DNA of 32,537 bases, taken from NCBI RefSeq assembly GCF_903933125.1, contig NZ_CAIZIZ010000029.1, forward strand, positions 1 to 32,537, in the 5' to 3' direction. Position 1 is the first letter of the stretch. The number at the start of each line of letters is the position of its first letter. The notes beneath the pieces were generated by a model. It did not search any database and was not told the origin of the DNA. It saw only the letters and a list, made by a program, of their open reading frames with translations. The translations under genes were made by a program, and so were the position numbers. The DNA is from an uncultured Lamprocystis sp. (lineage in GTDB: Bacteria; Pseudomonadota; Gammaproteobacteria; Chromatiales; Chromatiaceae). Positions 8,089 to 17,567 of this stretch are shown one piece after another.

Positions 8089-8502
8089 ATGAATGACGCG
8101 GACGCGGACGCGGATAGTGACCTGCGCGGGGCGCGGGTGCTGGTGATCGACGACAGCAAGACGATCCGCCGTGCCGCCGAGGGCCTGCTGATCAAGGCGG
8201 GCTGCGAGGTGCGGACCGCGGAGGACGGTTTCGAGGCGTTGGGCAAAATCATGGAGTTCAAGCCGGATCTGGTGTTTGTCGATATCATGATGCCGCGGCT
8301 GGACGGTTATCATACGTGCGCACTGATCAAGGCCAATGCGCAATTGCGGGATACGCCGGTGGTGATGCTCTCCAGCAAGGACGGATTGTTCGACCGGGCG
8401 AAGGGCCGTCTGGTCGGGGCTGGCCTCTATCTGTCCAAGCCCTTTACCGGTAAGGAGTTTATTGATGCGGTGCGCGGCTCGTTGCGGCGCATCGCGGACT
8501 GA
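8089..8502 (+). CDS. pilG: Twitching motility response regulator PilG
   Basis: PilG is a stand-alone receiver domain phosphorylated by the ChpA kinase; in Pseudomonas it promotes pilus extension and links to cAMP signalling. The 137-residue protein has the acidic pair DD at 21-22 (VLVIDDSKTIRRAAE), the phosphoacceptor Asp65 in LVFVDIMMPRLDGY, and Lys117 in LSKPF. The PilG-typical VVMLSSKDGLFDRAKGRLVG matches Pseudomonas closely. I chose ATG 8089 because GCGGGG lies about 9 bases upstream and the longer frames add no family-like sequence; ATG 8071 is possible. It opens the Pil-Chp cluster. Confidence 0.96.
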   Translation: MNDADADADSDLRGARVLVIDDSKTIRRAAEGLLIKAGCEVRTAEDGFEALGKIMEFKPDLVFVDIMMPRLDGYHTCALIKANAQLRDTPVVMLSSKDGLFDRAKGRLVGAGLYLSKPFTGKEFIDAVRGSLRRIAD

Positions 8503-8530
8503 GGCGAGTGTTGTCGAATACATGATTTTC

Positions 8531-8555
8531 CGGCAATCGCCCAAGGCGATTTCCG
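8531..8555. repeat. REP-like palindrome between pilG and pilH
   Basis: CGGCAATCGCC and GGCGATTTCCG pair around a short AA-containing loop with one mismatch. The same core (GGAAATCGCC..GGCGATTTCC) recurs with longer perfect arms at 27617-27651, so it is a dispersed family. Here it lies in the 72-base gap between pilG and pilH and could change the ratio of the two products from one transcript. Confidence 0.6.
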
Positions 8556-8574
8556 CCAAGTATAGAGTCGATCT

Positions 8575-9021
8575 ATGATCAGAGTTTCCCGCAGTCGCGA
8601 CGAGGCTGGTCCCGGCCCTGGCACCGGTTCGCCCGCTGGCGCGTCGGACCGCGCGCGGGCCACCGTGCTGATCGTCGATGACTCACCCACCGAGTCCCGC
8701 ATCTTCTCCAATACTCTGGGTAAGGCCGGGTACCGTGTCGAGACGGCGACCAACGGCGAGCAGGGGATCGAAATGGCGCGGCGGCTGCAGCCGGATGTCA
8801 TCCTGATGGACGTGATCATGCCCGTGCTCAACGGCTTCCAGGCCACCCGCATGCTGCACCGGGACGCGGCGACGGCGGGCATTCCGATCATCATGGTGAC
8901 GACCAAAGACCAGCCCACCGACCGCGTCTGGGGGATGCGGCAGGGTGCCGTGGATTATCTGATCAAACCGGTCGCCGCTACCGAGCTGCTGGCGCGCGTC
9001 CAAGCGGCGCTCCAGCGCTGA
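8575..9021 (+). CDS. pilH: Twitching motility response regulator PilH
   Basis: PilH is the second stand-alone receiver of the Pil-Chp system and in Pseudomonas favours pilus retraction or acts as a phosphate sink. The 148-residue protein has DD at 35-36 (VLIVDDSPTESRIF), phosphoacceptor Asp79 in VILMDVIMPVLNGFQATR, and Lys131 in LIKPV. The segment IIMVTTKDQPTDRVWGMRQGA is characteristic of PilH. It carries about 27 residues of Gly/Pro/Arg-rich extension before the fold that Pseudomonas PilH lacks. No better in-frame ATG exists, and the ribosome site is weak. The stop is 5 nt before pilI. Confidence 0.95.
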   Translation: MIRVSRSRDEAGPGPGTGSPAGASDRARATVLIVDDSPTESRIFSNTLGKAGYRVETATNGEQGIEMARRLQPDVILMDVIMPVLNGFQATRMLHRDAATAGIPIIMVTTKDQPTDRVWGMRQGAVDYLIKPVAATELLARVQAALQR

Positions 9022-9026
9022 TCGCA

Positions 9027-9623
9027 ATGAACGCACCGACTGCCACGGGCGCTGCGCTGTACGACCTGTTGGTCGCGGTCGAGGCTCGCTTTCGCGCACT
9101 GACCACGCACCTGCCGGAGGACGCGCCCGCGGTCGGGCGCTGGTCGGGGATCCTATTTCGGGTCGGCGCGTCACGGCTGCTCACCCGGCTGGATCAAGTG
9201 GTCGAGGTCTTGAGTGTGCCCGCCGACCTGACCCCGGTGCCGGGTACCAAGCCCTGGGTCTTGGGTGTCGCCAATAACCGCGGAACCCTGCTCCCGCTCC
9301 TGGACTTGGCCGCGCTGACCCAGGACGGCGTACCGACGCGGCGAGAGACGGACCGCGTGCTGGTCGTGCGCCAGGATGACCTGCCTTGCGGGTTGGTGGC
9401 GAACGAGGTGCTCGGTATCCGCCATTTCGCGGAGGCGCAGCGGTGTGCTGCGCCGTCCGCCGGGATTGGTGTGCTGCAACCCTTTGCCCAAGGCGCTTTC
9501 CCGCTTGCGGGTGCGGTGATTCCGGTAATCGCGCTGGACCTGTTGCTCGCGGATCCCCTAGTCAGTCAGGATACTTCAACCGGACCCGGAGTCGGAACGC
9601 GATGGCGAAGGCAAGCGAGCTAG
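9027..9623 (+). CDS. pilI: CheW-like adaptor PilI
   Basis: PilI is a CheW-fold adaptor that links the receptor PilJ to the kinase ChpA at the inner membrane. The 198-residue protein shows the CheW pattern: [25 protein letters not shown], then [27 protein letters not shown] with the typical GVANxRGxxLPxxDL motif near residues 80-94. The segment [23 protein letters not shown] follows, and a short unstructured tail ends the protein. It is the usual length for PilI and overlaps the start of pilJ by 22 nt. The order pilG-pilH-pilI-pilJ is that of Pseudomonas. Confidence 0.94.
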   Translation: MNAPTATGAALYDLLVAVEARFRALTTHLPEDAPAVGRWSGILFRVGASRLLTRLDQVVEVLSVPADLTPVPGTKPWVLGVANNRGTLLPLLDLAALTQDGVPTRRETDRVLVVRQDDLPCGLVANEVLGIRHFAEAQRCAAPSAGIGVLQPFAQGAFPLAGAVIPVIALDLLLADPLVSQDTSTGPGVGTRWRRQAS

Positions 9624-11638
9624 CGCAGGACAACAATGCCGCTGGCGGTGTCAATGGGGCGGTGATCGGCTGGGCGGTGTTCGCCTTGGTCTGCGCCGCC
9701 CTGGCGCTGGTGAGTTATGTCCTGATGAGGGACGTCGCGGACGGCCATGCGCGCCTGTCACTGGCGGCGGCGGCTCAGCAGGCCCTGGGTCAGCAAATGG
9801 CGCGCGCCGCGGGCGCGGCGGTCGTCGGCGATGCGGGTGCTTTTGATCGGCTGCGCGCCGATCGGGATCGGTTGCAGCGGGGGATGGACGCGCTGCAAGC
9901 CGGATCGGCAGCCGCCGGGTTGCCGTCCTCACCCGCGCGCGTGCAACCGCAACTGCGCACTGCGCAGACCGCCTGGCTCGGCTATCGCGAGACAGCGGAT
10001 CGCATCCTTGATGCACAGGCCGATCTGCTGGGGATGCGTGAGCTGATTCAGTCCACCGCGGCCCTGCTGCCGGACATCGGGGTTTCCATGACCCGATCCG
10101 CCGAGTTGATCGTCGCCGAGGGCGCGCCCGCTGGGCAGGCCCTGGAGGCCGGTCGCCAATTGGCGCGCCTCGCGGCCTTGAATGCCGGTTTGGAGCGGTT
10201 GCTGATCGGTGGTCCCCCGGGGCTGGTGGCGGGCGATGCCGGCGATGCCGCGGCCAAGGAATTTGCCGTGCACCTGAATGCGCTGACCGAGCAGGCGGGC
10301 ACGCGCGGCGCGACCGCGACGCGCGATGCACTGGCGCAGACCGCCCTCCTATGGACCTCAATACGCACCGGCGTCGATGCGCTGCGCAAACTGGCGCCAC
10401 GGGCGCTTCCGGCGATCGATGCCCTGATACCCTTGCAGGAGGCCGGGGCAGTGTTCGATACCGCGCTGAATACCTTGGTGGATGCCTATCGTGAGGCGCC
10501 GCTGGAAGCGCGGGTCGGACCCGTGCCGGTCGGCCCCTGGGCGGTGTCGCTGTTCACTGCCCTGACACTGGCTGGGCTGTTCGCGCTCGGTGTCGGCGTG
10601 GTGACTGACGCGCGGCGGCGCGCGGCGGCCTCGCTGGCCCAGAGCGAGCGCGACGAGCAGGCCATCCTGCGGCTTCTCAACGAGATGGGCACTCTGGCCG
10701 ACGGCGACTTGACCGTGACGGCTACGGTGACCGAGGACAAGACCGGTGCCATCGCCGACTCGGTCAATTACGCGGTGGAGGCCCTGCGGGGTCTGGTTAC
10801 GACCATCAACGCGACCGCCGCCAAGGTGGCGCAGGCGTCACAGGAAAGCCGCTCCATCGCCGTGCGGTTGACCGATGCGGCCACGGCGCAGTCCGCGCAG
10901 ATCACGCTGGCGTCCGGTGCCGTTCGGTCATTGACCGAACAGATCGAAGATGTTGCCAACAACGCGATCGCGTCGGCCGAGGTCGCCTCGCGGTCGGTCC
11001 AGGTAGCGGGACGGGGTGCCCGGACCGTGCGCGACACCATTGCGGGCATGGACGCGATCCGCGAACAGATTCAGGAGACCGCGAAGCGCATCAAGCGTCT
11101 CGGCGAGAGTTCCCAGGAAATCGGCGAGATTGTCGAGTTGATCGACGATATCGCCGATCAGACCAATATCCTGGCCCTGAACGCCGCCATGCAGGCAGCC
11201 ATGGCCGGCGACGCCGGACGCGGTTTTGCGGTGGTCGCCGACGAGGTGCAGCGGCTCGCCGAGCGTTCGCGTAACGCGACCAAACAAATCGAGGTGCTGG
11301 TCCGCACGATCCAGGCCGACACCAATGAGGCGGTGAGTTCCATGGAGGCCAGCACCGCGGGCGTAGTGGAGGGGGCGAATCTGGCCGAGAACGCCGGGGA
11401 GGCGCTGCGCGAGATCGAGAACGTCTCGGCTTATATCGCCGACCTGACCAAGCGTATCGCCGATTCCTCTGCGCGTCAGTCCGGCCAGTCGGCGGAGATC
11501 AACGCGACGGTTCAGGCGATTCGGGGGATCACCGAGGAGAACGCGGACGGGATCCGACGGGCCGCCGCGGCGGTGGAGGAGCTCGTGAGTCTGGTCACCG
11601 AACTGCAGCGTTCGGTGGCGGGTTTTCGGTTGACCTGA
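9602..11638 (+). CDS. pilJ: Type IV pilus chemoreceptor PilJ (methyl-accepting protein)
   Basis: PilJ is the inner-membrane receptor that controls ChpA. The 678-residue protein (Pseudomonas PilJ is about the same size) has TM1 near residues 20-42, a periplasmic region of about 265 residues rich in alanine-leucine helices (PilJ-type sensor repeats), TM2 near 311-333, and a HAMP-like linker. The cytoplasmic coiled coil has the signalling tip near residues 515-552, with the PilJ-specific [20 protein letters not shown] followed by [16 protein letters not shown] chose ATG 9602 ([10 protein letters not shown]), with GGAG 10 bases upstream; the open frame extends further upstream inside pilI. No C-terminal methyltransferase-docking pentapeptide is visible, and pilK does not follow the gene as it does in Pseudomonas. 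Confidence 0.96.
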   Translation: MAKASELAQDNNAAGGVNGAVIGWAVFALVCAALALVSYVLMRDVADGHARLSLAAAAQQALGQQMARAAGAAVVGDAGAFDRLRADRDRLQRGMDALQAGSAAAGLPSSPARVQPQLRTAQTAWLGYRETADRILDAQADLLGMRELIQSTAALLPDIGVSMTRSAELIVAEGAPAGQALEAGRQLARLAALNAGLERLLIGGPPGLVAGDAGDAAAKEFAVHLNALTEQAGTRGATATRDALAQTALLWTSIRTGVDALRKLAPRALPAIDALIPLQEAGAVFDTALNTLVDAYREAPLEARVGPVPVGPWAVSLFTALTLAGLFALGVGVVTDARRRAAASLAQSERDEQAILRLLNEMGTLADGDLTVTATVTEDKTGAIADSVNYAVEALRGLVTTINATAAKVAQASQESRSIAVRLTDAATAQSAQITLASGAVRSLTEQIEDVANNAIASAEVASRSVQVAGRGARTVRDTIAGMDAIREQIQETAKRIKRLGESSQEIGEIVELIDDIADQTNILALNAAMQAAMAGDAGRGFAVVADEVQRLAERSRNATKQIEVLVRTIQADTNEAVSSMEASTAGVVEGANLAENAGEALREIENVSAYIADLTKRIADSSARQSGQSAEINATVQAIRGITEENADGIRRAAAAVEELVSLVTELQRSVAGFRLT

Positions 11639-11707
11639 TGGACCGCGGTCTGGCTCGCGGCCTGTTTCAGTGCCTTGTCCAAGGCTTCACCCAGGGGCAG
11701 TGATCCC

Positions 11708-14700
11708 ATGGTAGCAAAGGTTGTCGGCGGTCTGAAGTGGGTCAAGGGCGAAATCGCCGCGACCCTGCGTCGGGTCACCGAACGCGTGGAAGCCTACGGG
11801 CAAACCAGCGACCCCGGATCCCTGGGTGATGCGGTGGACGCCTTGTTCGAGATTCGCGGTGTGCTGCTCGCGCTGCAACTCACGCTGCCCGCGCGTTTGG
11901 TGGACGAGATGCAGCGGCTATGCGATGCCATGGCCGAGTGTCGCGTGCGCAGCCCCAAGGAGGCTGCCGAGGCCATGATACTGGCCCTGATTCAGCTGCC
12001 CAACCACCTGGATCGATTGGACGTCGGCAGCGCGATCGACCCCTTGAGCCTGTGGCCGACCATCAACGATCTGCGGGAATCGCGGGGTGCTCCCCCGCTG
12101 ACTCAGGCGGAGCTGCTGGTTCCGGGTTCGGTACTGGCCGAGGAGGAGGAAGACCTGCCGCCGGAGGCGCTGGAGGCACTCACCACGGTCTTTCGCAAGG
12201 TGCGGCCGCACTTTCACCGCGATCTGGTCGAGTGGTACCGCCCCGCGACCAGCAGCGAGGGCCTGATCAAACTCGGGCGTCTGTTCCATCAACTCCACCG
12301 GTTCTTGAAAGACGGGATTTTGGCGGATTTGTTCCGCTTGGCCGAGGCCTATGCAGTGGGCCTGCAAGGCGGGGCGATCACCGGCGATGCCGATGCCCAA
12401 GCGTTAATCGGGCGCTTGGATCGGGTGTTCAAGCCGCTGGTCGATAGCCCGCCCGAATGGCCAGACGCCGAAGCCCATCAACTGATCGATGCCTTTCTCG
12501 GCGCGTTGTCCAGTACCTCGATTCAGACACCCAGCGTAGACGATATCCAGGCCCATTATCAGCGGGTGCATGGAATGGTCGCCAACCGCCCGCGGGCGGG
12601 CGATGCCGCGTCCGATGCCCTGGCCGGCCTGGCGCAGGCGATGTTGAGCGAGCTGACGCCCCTGAAGGAACGGCTGGATGCCTTTGTGCGCGGCGCGCGC
12701 GACGATCGGACCCCACTGGATGAGATCCGGACGGGTCTGCGGGTTCTGGCACGCACGCTGGACGTTGCCGATACCGGGGATCTGCCCGAGCGTCTGCGCC
12801 TGCTGGCGGACGGTTTCGGCGAGCTGGTGCCGGCCGGAACGGTCGATGAGGTCCAGCGGTTGGAAGCGCTGGCGGCCGATTTGCTGGGAATCGAGGCCGT
12901 GATCCAGGCCTATGCCGAGCATCGTGACCCCCCTACGGGCAGCGTCATCGCGCCCGGACTCTATGCCGCGGAATTGCAGAAGGCGACGCTGCGCGAGGCC
13001 CGGGCCGAATTCGTGGGTGTGCGGGACGCCATCCTCGCCTGCCGCGTTCCGGGGGCACATCCGGCCAATTTCCGCGACATCCCTGACAGCCTGTTTCGGG
13101 TGGCCGGCGCGTTGCAGATCCTCGGCGACGATGCGGCGGCCCAGGTGGCCACGGACCTCGCGGTGTTGGTTCGGCGCCGTTACCTGGCGGCGGATCGCTG
13201 GCCGCGGGATCTGGAGTTCGGCTTTCTGGCGGACGCTATCGCTGCCTTGGAACTCCATATCGAGCGCGTCGAAGAAGGCGAGCCGGAGGATCATGACCTG
13301 ATTCGCCAGTCTGCCGCGGCGCTACGTGACCTCGATCGCGTACTGGGCTCCGGTACCGCTGTCGTGCCGGGCGATGCGGACCAGGCCGACGCCGTGCAGC
13401 GCGTCGCGCCCGCACCGGCGCCCGCGCCTGCCGCTGGCGACGCAGTCGAGGCTGCCTCCGATGCAAGTGCGCGTCCAACCCAAACAGGCGGGATCTCGCC
13501 CGAGTTTCTCGACATCTTCCTGGAGGAGGCGCAGGAGGAGACGCAAGCGATCGGCGCGCAGTTCGCGCGATGGCAAGACAACTTGGCCGATGAGGGTGTA
13601 CTCAGCGCATTGCGTCGCAGCTTCCATACCCTCAAGGGGAGCGGGCGGCTGGTCGGTGCCGTGCGGATCGCCGACCTCGCTCAGGCCGCCGAGGGCCTCC
13701 TCAACGGGTTGCTGGAGCAGGGTCTCGTGCCGGATGCCGCACGCGTCGCCTGGCTGGCCGCGGTGGTTGAGGTGCTGCCGAATCTGGTTGCGGCGGAGGC
13801 GCAGCAGCGTCCGCTGGACATCGCCGGGCTGGTGTCGCGGGCAGCGCAACTGGGCCAGTCTTCCGGGACCGCAGCGGCCGCTTTGACGTCCGCGGATCTC
13901 CAGTCGGCGGACACGGCGGCGCGCGCGTGGCCGGGGTCGTCGGCGTCTCCGGAAACGGTGCGGCGCGCGGGGGAGCAGGGGACCGTGCCCGGGTCCGCTA
14001 CCGACGTCACCGCGGCGGCGCAGTGGCCCTCGGCGGGGTTGCTCGTTGAATCGGCTGATCAGTGGTTTGCGGCGCAACTCGATTGGCTGAATGCGCCGCC
14101 CGAAGCGGCGCCCGTGGTCGCCGCCGCGGTCACGCCCGAGGAACCGCGCGCCGATGCGCTGACCGCGGCGGACTTGACGGATCACGCCAGCGTTTTTGTC
14201 GCCGACGACGAACTCCTGGCCATCTTTCGTGCCGAGACCCTCCATCACCTGGACGCAGTGCGTGCCTTTTTGGTACGGGCGGCAGCCGGTGATGCGGTGC
14301 CGGATGAGGGGACCGTCCGTGCGCTGCATACGCTCAGCGGCAGTGCCCGGATGTCGGGAATCGACTCGATCGCGAATGTCGCGCGGTTACTGGAGCGGCG
14401 TCTGGGTGCGCTGCAGGTCGCGGCCGAGGCCGCTACTGCGGTGACTTTGGCACTGATCGAGCGGGCCGTGGATGGCATTGCGCAACGCATCGCGGAACTT
14501 CCCGCGATCGATACCGGGGCGGATCTCTTGCTCGCCCTGGCCGCGGACCTGACCGCGATCACGGTGCCGGAGGGGGTGCGCGCGGTGACGTCGGAGGCGC
14601 CCGCGGTGCAGGGACCGCCGCTTGAGCTTGATCTCGAAGGTTTCGCCCTGCCGCCGCTGAGTTTGGCTGATGCATCGGTGGTACCCGACCACGATGCCAG

Positions 14701-15913
14701 GTCTGATCCGGTCGAGGCAGTGAGTGTCTTGCTGGATCAAGGGCTGCTCGAACCGCGATTCATCGACCCTGAGCAATCCGACGCGCAGTCGGTATCCGAT
14801 CCCGCGGTGCCGGGCGGTGTCGACGGGGACGAGGCGGCGCAGCGGGACTGGGATCTGGTCGATTTTCTTGATTTGTCCGATGAGTTTGCGCTCGCTGAGG
14901 ATGGCGGCGGTGATCGCTCCGGTCCGTCTGGAGTGGTGCGGTCAGTGGACGAATTGCCGAAGCCGACGCCAGTGCATGTACCGCATCCGCAAGACTCCGG
15001 CAGGCTTGCCGCGGATGACTTGGCTGCTGAACTGGCGGCGGCGGTTGGCGTTCTGGACGCCGAGCTGGGGGCGGTCACCTTACCCCCGGCGGGTGAGGCG
15101 GCCGAGGGTCCGGAGTCCGCGCCGATCAGTCAACCGGTTATTCAACCGGTCAGTCAACCCGTAGGTCAGGAGCCCGCCGGCCCGAGTTGCGAACCGGCAG
15201 GCGCGTCGGACGATCACGCCGATCAGGAACTCTTGAGCCTGTTCCTTGATGATGGCCGCGATCTGCTCGACGGCATCGATGCCACGCTTCGAAGCTGGCA
15301 GTTGGCGCCTCAAGACCTTGGTGTGCTTGACGGGATCAACCGGCTGTTGCATACGCTCAAGGGCAGTGCCCGTCTGGCCGGGCTGAGCCCCATCGGTGAC
15401 CTGAGTCATGCACTGGAGACGCGGCTGACCGCGGTACGCGCCGCGCGTGGCCAGGTCGACGATACCACCCTGGAGCTGGCGCAGCGGACCGTCGACACCC
15501 TGTCACTCCAGATGGATGCGCTGCAACAGCACACGCCGCTCCCGCGCGCCGCGGCCCTGGTGGCGGCTTTGAGCCAGGAGCCTGAGCCGGTGGGTGCGAC
15601 GGACGAAACCGCACTGGTGATCCTGCGCTCGGCTGTCAGTGTTTCTGCCGCTACGCCTGCGCCTCCCGCGGTCGCGACGGCAGCGGACCCCGTGTCCGCC
15701 CCGGTTGGCGGACCCAGGGACGTCGGGGGGGGGGACGGTGCCGCAGGTTCGGGTGCGCTCCGACCTCATCAACCGGCTGGTCGATGCGGCCGGAGAGATC
15801 GGTCTCTACCGCGCGCGCCTCACCCAACGCAACGGTTTGCTGAATTCCGGTCTCGGGGAACTCGACCAGACCGTGCGGCGATTGCGCGATCAACTGCGTC
15901 AACTGGAGACTGA
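11708..15913 (+). CDS. chpA: ChpA hybrid CheA-type kinase, N-terminal HPt part (frame broken at G10 tract)
   Basis: This is the first part of ChpA, the central kinase of the Pil-Chp system. Residues 1-400 form a helical FimL-like region (VVGGLKWVKGEIAATLRRV). Three phosphotransfer domains with conserved His follow: FHTLKGSGRL near residue 639, LHTLSGSARM near 874 and LHTLKGSARL near 1215, separated by acidic, Ala/Pro-rich linkers. Pseudomonas ChpA is longer (about 2470 residues) with more phosphotransfer domains. The frame runs correctly up to the G10 run at 15725-15734; beyond it about 60 residues are out of frame and end at 15913. The kinase core continues one base on, in the frame ending at 17567. 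ATG 11708 is preferred over TTG 11675 because AGGGG lies 10 bases upstream. Confidence 0.9.
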   Translation: MVAKVVGGLKWVKGEIAATLRRVTERVEAYGQTSDPGSLGDAVDALFEIRGVLLALQLTLPARLVDEMQRLCDAMAECRVRSPKEAAEAMILALIQLPNHLDRLDVGSAIDPLSLWPTINDLRESRGAPPLTQAELLVPGSVLAEEEEDLPPEALEALTTVFRKVRPHFHRDLVEWYRPATSSEGLIKLGRLFHQLHRFLKDGILADLFRLAEAYAVGLQGGAITGDADAQALIGRLDRVFKPLVDSPPEWPDAEAHQLIDAFLGALSSTSIQTPSVDDIQAHYQRVHGMVANRPRAGDAASDALAGLAQAMLSELTPLKERLDAFVRGARDDRTPLDEIRTGLRVLARTLDVADTGDLPERLRLLADGFGELVPAGTVDEVQRLEALAADLLGIEAVIQAYAEHRDPPTGSVIAPGLYAAELQKATLREARAEFVGVRDAILACRVPGAHPANFRDIPDSLFRVAGALQILGDDAAAQVATDLAVLVRRRYLAADRWPRDLEFGFLADAIAALELHIERVEEGEPEDHDLIRQSAAALRDLDRVLGSGTAVVPGDADQADAVQRVAPAPAPAPAAGDAVEAASDASARPTQTGGISPEFLDIFLEEAQEETQAIGAQFARWQDNLADEGVLSALRRSFHTLKGSGRLVGAVRIADLAQAAEGLLNGLLEQGLVPDAARVAWLAAVVEVLPNLVAAEAQQRPLDIAGLVSRAAQLGQSSGTAAAALTSADLQSADTAARAWPGSSASPETVRRAGEQGTVPGSATDVTAAAQWPSAGLLVESADQWFAAQLDWLNAPPEAAPVVAAAVTPEEPRADALTAADLTDHASVFVADDELLAIFRAETLHHLDAVRAFLVRAAAGDAVPDEGTVRALHTLSGSARMSGIDSIANVARLLERRLGALQVAAEAATAVTLALIERAVDGIAQRIAELPAIDTGADLLLALAADLTAITVPEGVRAVTSEAPAVQGPPLELDLEGFALPPLSLADASVVPDHDARSDPVEAVSVLLDQGLLEPRFIDPEQSDAQSVSDPAVPGGVDGDEAAQRDWDLVDFLDLSDEFALAEDGGGDRSGPSGVVRSVDELPKPTPVHVPHPQDSGRLAADDLAAELAAAVGVLDAELGAVTLPPAGEAAEGPESAPISQPVIQPVSQPVGQEPAGPSCEPAGASDDHADQELLSLFLDDGRDLLDGIDATLRSWQLAPQDLGVLDGINRLLHTLKGSARLAGLSPIGDLSHALETRLTAVRAARGQVDDTTLELAQRTVDTLSLQMDALQQHTPLPRAAALVAALSQEPEPVGATDETALVILRSAVSVSAATPAPPAVATAADPVSAPVGGPRDVGGGDGAAGSGALRPHQPAGRCGRRDRSLPRAPHPTQRFAEFRSRGTRPDRAAIARSTASTGD
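15128..15163 (+). repeat. 12-base tandem repeat (3 units) inside a chpA linker
   Basis: Three consecutive 12-base units, AGTCAACCGGTT, ATTCAACCGGTC and AGTCAACCCGTA, encode the repeating SQPV/IQPV/SQPV motif in the linker before the last phosphotransfer domain. Unit changes would keep the frame and only alter linker length. Confidence 0.7.
15725..15734 (+). repeat. Homopolymer G10 tract at the chpA frame change
   Basis: Ten consecutive G follow CGTC and precede ACGGTG. The upstream frame (from 11708) and the downstream kinase frame (to 17567) differ by one base and meet exactly here; nine G would give one continuous ChpA of about 1952 residues. Possible explanations are a sequencing or assembly error, slipped-strand phase variation, or slippage during transcription or translation. 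The sequence alone cannot decide. Confidence 0.85.
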
Positions 15914-17567
15914 GACCGAGACGCAGATCCGCTCGCACTACGAGCGCGAGGGGGCGGAGGACGCGTCGGGACCGGCTTTCGATCCACTGGAGCTGGACCG
16001 CTTTTCGACCTTGCAGCAACTCTCCCGCAGCCTGGCCGAGACCGTGAATGATCTGGTCAGTCTCCGGGACTTGCTGGGCGGTTACCAACGCGAGTCCGCG
16101 GATCTGCTGACCCAGCAGGCGCGGCTGGCGAGCGATGTGCAGGACGGGTTGCTGCGTACGCGGATGGTCCCCTTTGTTCAGGTGGTTCCGCGGTTGCATC
16201 GTCTGGTGCGCCAGACGGCGGAGAGCTTGGGCAAATCCGCCCGCTTGGAGGTGATCGGACCGGAGGTCGAACTCGACCGCTCCATCCTCGACCGCCTGGC
16301 GGCGCCTCTGGAACATCTGCTGCGCAATGCCGTGGATCACGGCCTGGAGGCGCCGCCGGAACGTGCCGCTGCCGGCAAACCGGCCGCCGGCACCGTGACC
16401 CTGGCGCTGAGTCGGGAAGGCAACGAGGTCGTGATTCACCTGAGCGACGATGGCCGTGGGCTCGATCTGGCGGCGATCCGCACCCAGGCAGTCGCCCGTG
16501 GCCTGTTGTCGGCGCAGGCGGAACTCGAGGCCGATGCGCTGATGCAGTTCGTCTTTGAACCGGGCTTCACCACCCTGGGGCAGGTGACTCAGATCTCCGG
16601 ACGCGGGGTTGGTCTTGACGTGGTGGCTTCTGAAATCAAAGCCGCCAACGGCACCATCGACCTGAGTTCGGTCCCTGGGCAGGGCGCGCGTTTCAGTCTC
16701 CGACTGCCGCTGACGCTGGCGATCCTGGACGCCTTCCTGGTGCGGGTGGGTACGAGTGTCTACGCGCTGCCTCATGCTTCCGTCGCGGGCGCCGCGCGCA
16801 TTGGTCGGGAAGATCTCGCGGCGATCTATCAGGGGCGGGGTAGGGACTTCGCGTATCAGGGTCACGCGTATCGTGTGGCTTATCTGGGCCGGTTGCTCGA
16901 TCCCGATCTGCAGCCCAACCTCGGCGAGCAGCGCTGGCTGCCGCTGCTGTTGGCGCGAGTGGGCGATCTGCGGGTGGCGCTGCAGGTGGATGCCTTGATC
17001 GAGAGTGCCCGGATCCTCGTCAAGCCCTTGGGCGCGCAGTTGGCCTCGGTGCGCTGGCTGGCCGGCGGCACCATCCTGCCGGATGGGCGCGTCGCCTTGA
17101 TTCTGGATGTGCTCGCCTTGTTACGTTCCGGTGCCGTCCATGATTACCTGCCTCCCAGCCAGGGCGTCGCCGTTGCGGCGAGTCAGCCGGTTTGTGTGAT
17201 GGTCGTGGATGACTCGCTGACCGTGCGCCGGGTCACCGCGCGCTTGCTGCGGCGCCAAAAGTACGAGGTGATCACCGCCAAGGATGGTGTCGAGGCACTC
17301 ACCTTGTTCGACGCACGTCGGCCCGACCTGGTCCTGTTGGATATCGAGATGCCGCGGATGGATGGTTATGAACTCACCCGCCATATCCGACGGTCGGAGC
17401 GGTTGCGTGACCTGCCAATCATCATGATCACCTCACGCGCCGGGCCGAAGCATCGCGATCACGCCTTGGCGCTCGGGGTCAACCGCTATCTCAGCAAGCC
17501 TTTCCAGGAGTCCGAATTGCTCGACGAGATCACCTCCCTGCTGGCGGAGCGGGAGCAACAGCCATGA
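15738..17567 (+). CDS. chpA: ChpA hybrid CheA-type kinase, C-terminal kinase-CheW-receiver part
   Basis: This is the second part of ChpA, in the +1 frame after the G10 tract. It begins with the CheA dimerisation helices (VRVRSDLINRLVDAAGEIGL). The ATPase follows with all boxes present: N box LLRNAVDHGLE near merged residue 1540, G1 DDGRGLD, and G2 GRGVGLDVV. A CheW-like regulatory domain (LTLAILDAFLVRVGTSVYALP onward) comes next, then a receiver domain with VMVVDDSLTVRRV, phosphoacceptor Asp near merged residue 1878 (LVLLDIEMPRMDGYEL) and Lys in YLSKPF. The intact boxes argue against pseudogene decay. The start given, GTG 15738, is only the first usable one after the tract; the real protein is probably joined to the upstream part. 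The stop overlaps chpC by 4 nt. Confidence 0.88.
   Translation: MPQVRVRSDLINRLVDAAGEIGLYRARLTQRNGLLNSGLGELDQTVRRLRDQLRQLETETETQIRSHYEREGAEDASGPAFDPLELDRFSTLQQLSRSLAETVNDLVSLRDLLGGYQRESADLLTQQARLASDVQDGLLRTRMVPFVQVVPRLHRLVRQTAESLGKSARLEVIGPEVELDRSILDRLAAPLEHLLRNAVDHGLEAPPERAAAGKPAAGTVTLALSREGNEVVIHLSDDGRGLDLAAIRTQAVARGLLSAQAELEADALMQFVFEPGFTTLGQVTQISGRGVGLDVVASEIKAANGTIDLSSVPGQGARFSLRLPLTLAILDAFLVRVGTSVYALPHASVAGAARIGREDLAAIYQGRGRDFAYQGHAYRVAYLGRLLDPDLQPNLGEQRWLPLLLARVGDLRVALQVDALIESARILVKPLGAQLASVRWLAGGTILPDGRVALILDVLALLRSGAVHDYLPPSQGVAVAASQPVCVMVVDDSLTVRRVTARLLRRQKYEVITAKDGVEALTLFDARRPDLVLLDIEMPRMDGYELTRHIRRSERLRDLPIIMITSRAGPKHRDHALALGVNRYLSKPFQESELLDEITSLLAEREQQP

Noticed and set aside
15639-15913. 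Treating the two chpA parts as two separate genes with an overlap
   Set aside because: The overlap is only the chance extension of each frame past the G10 tract; the upstream tail has no ChpA-like sequence and the downstream start region has none before the tract.
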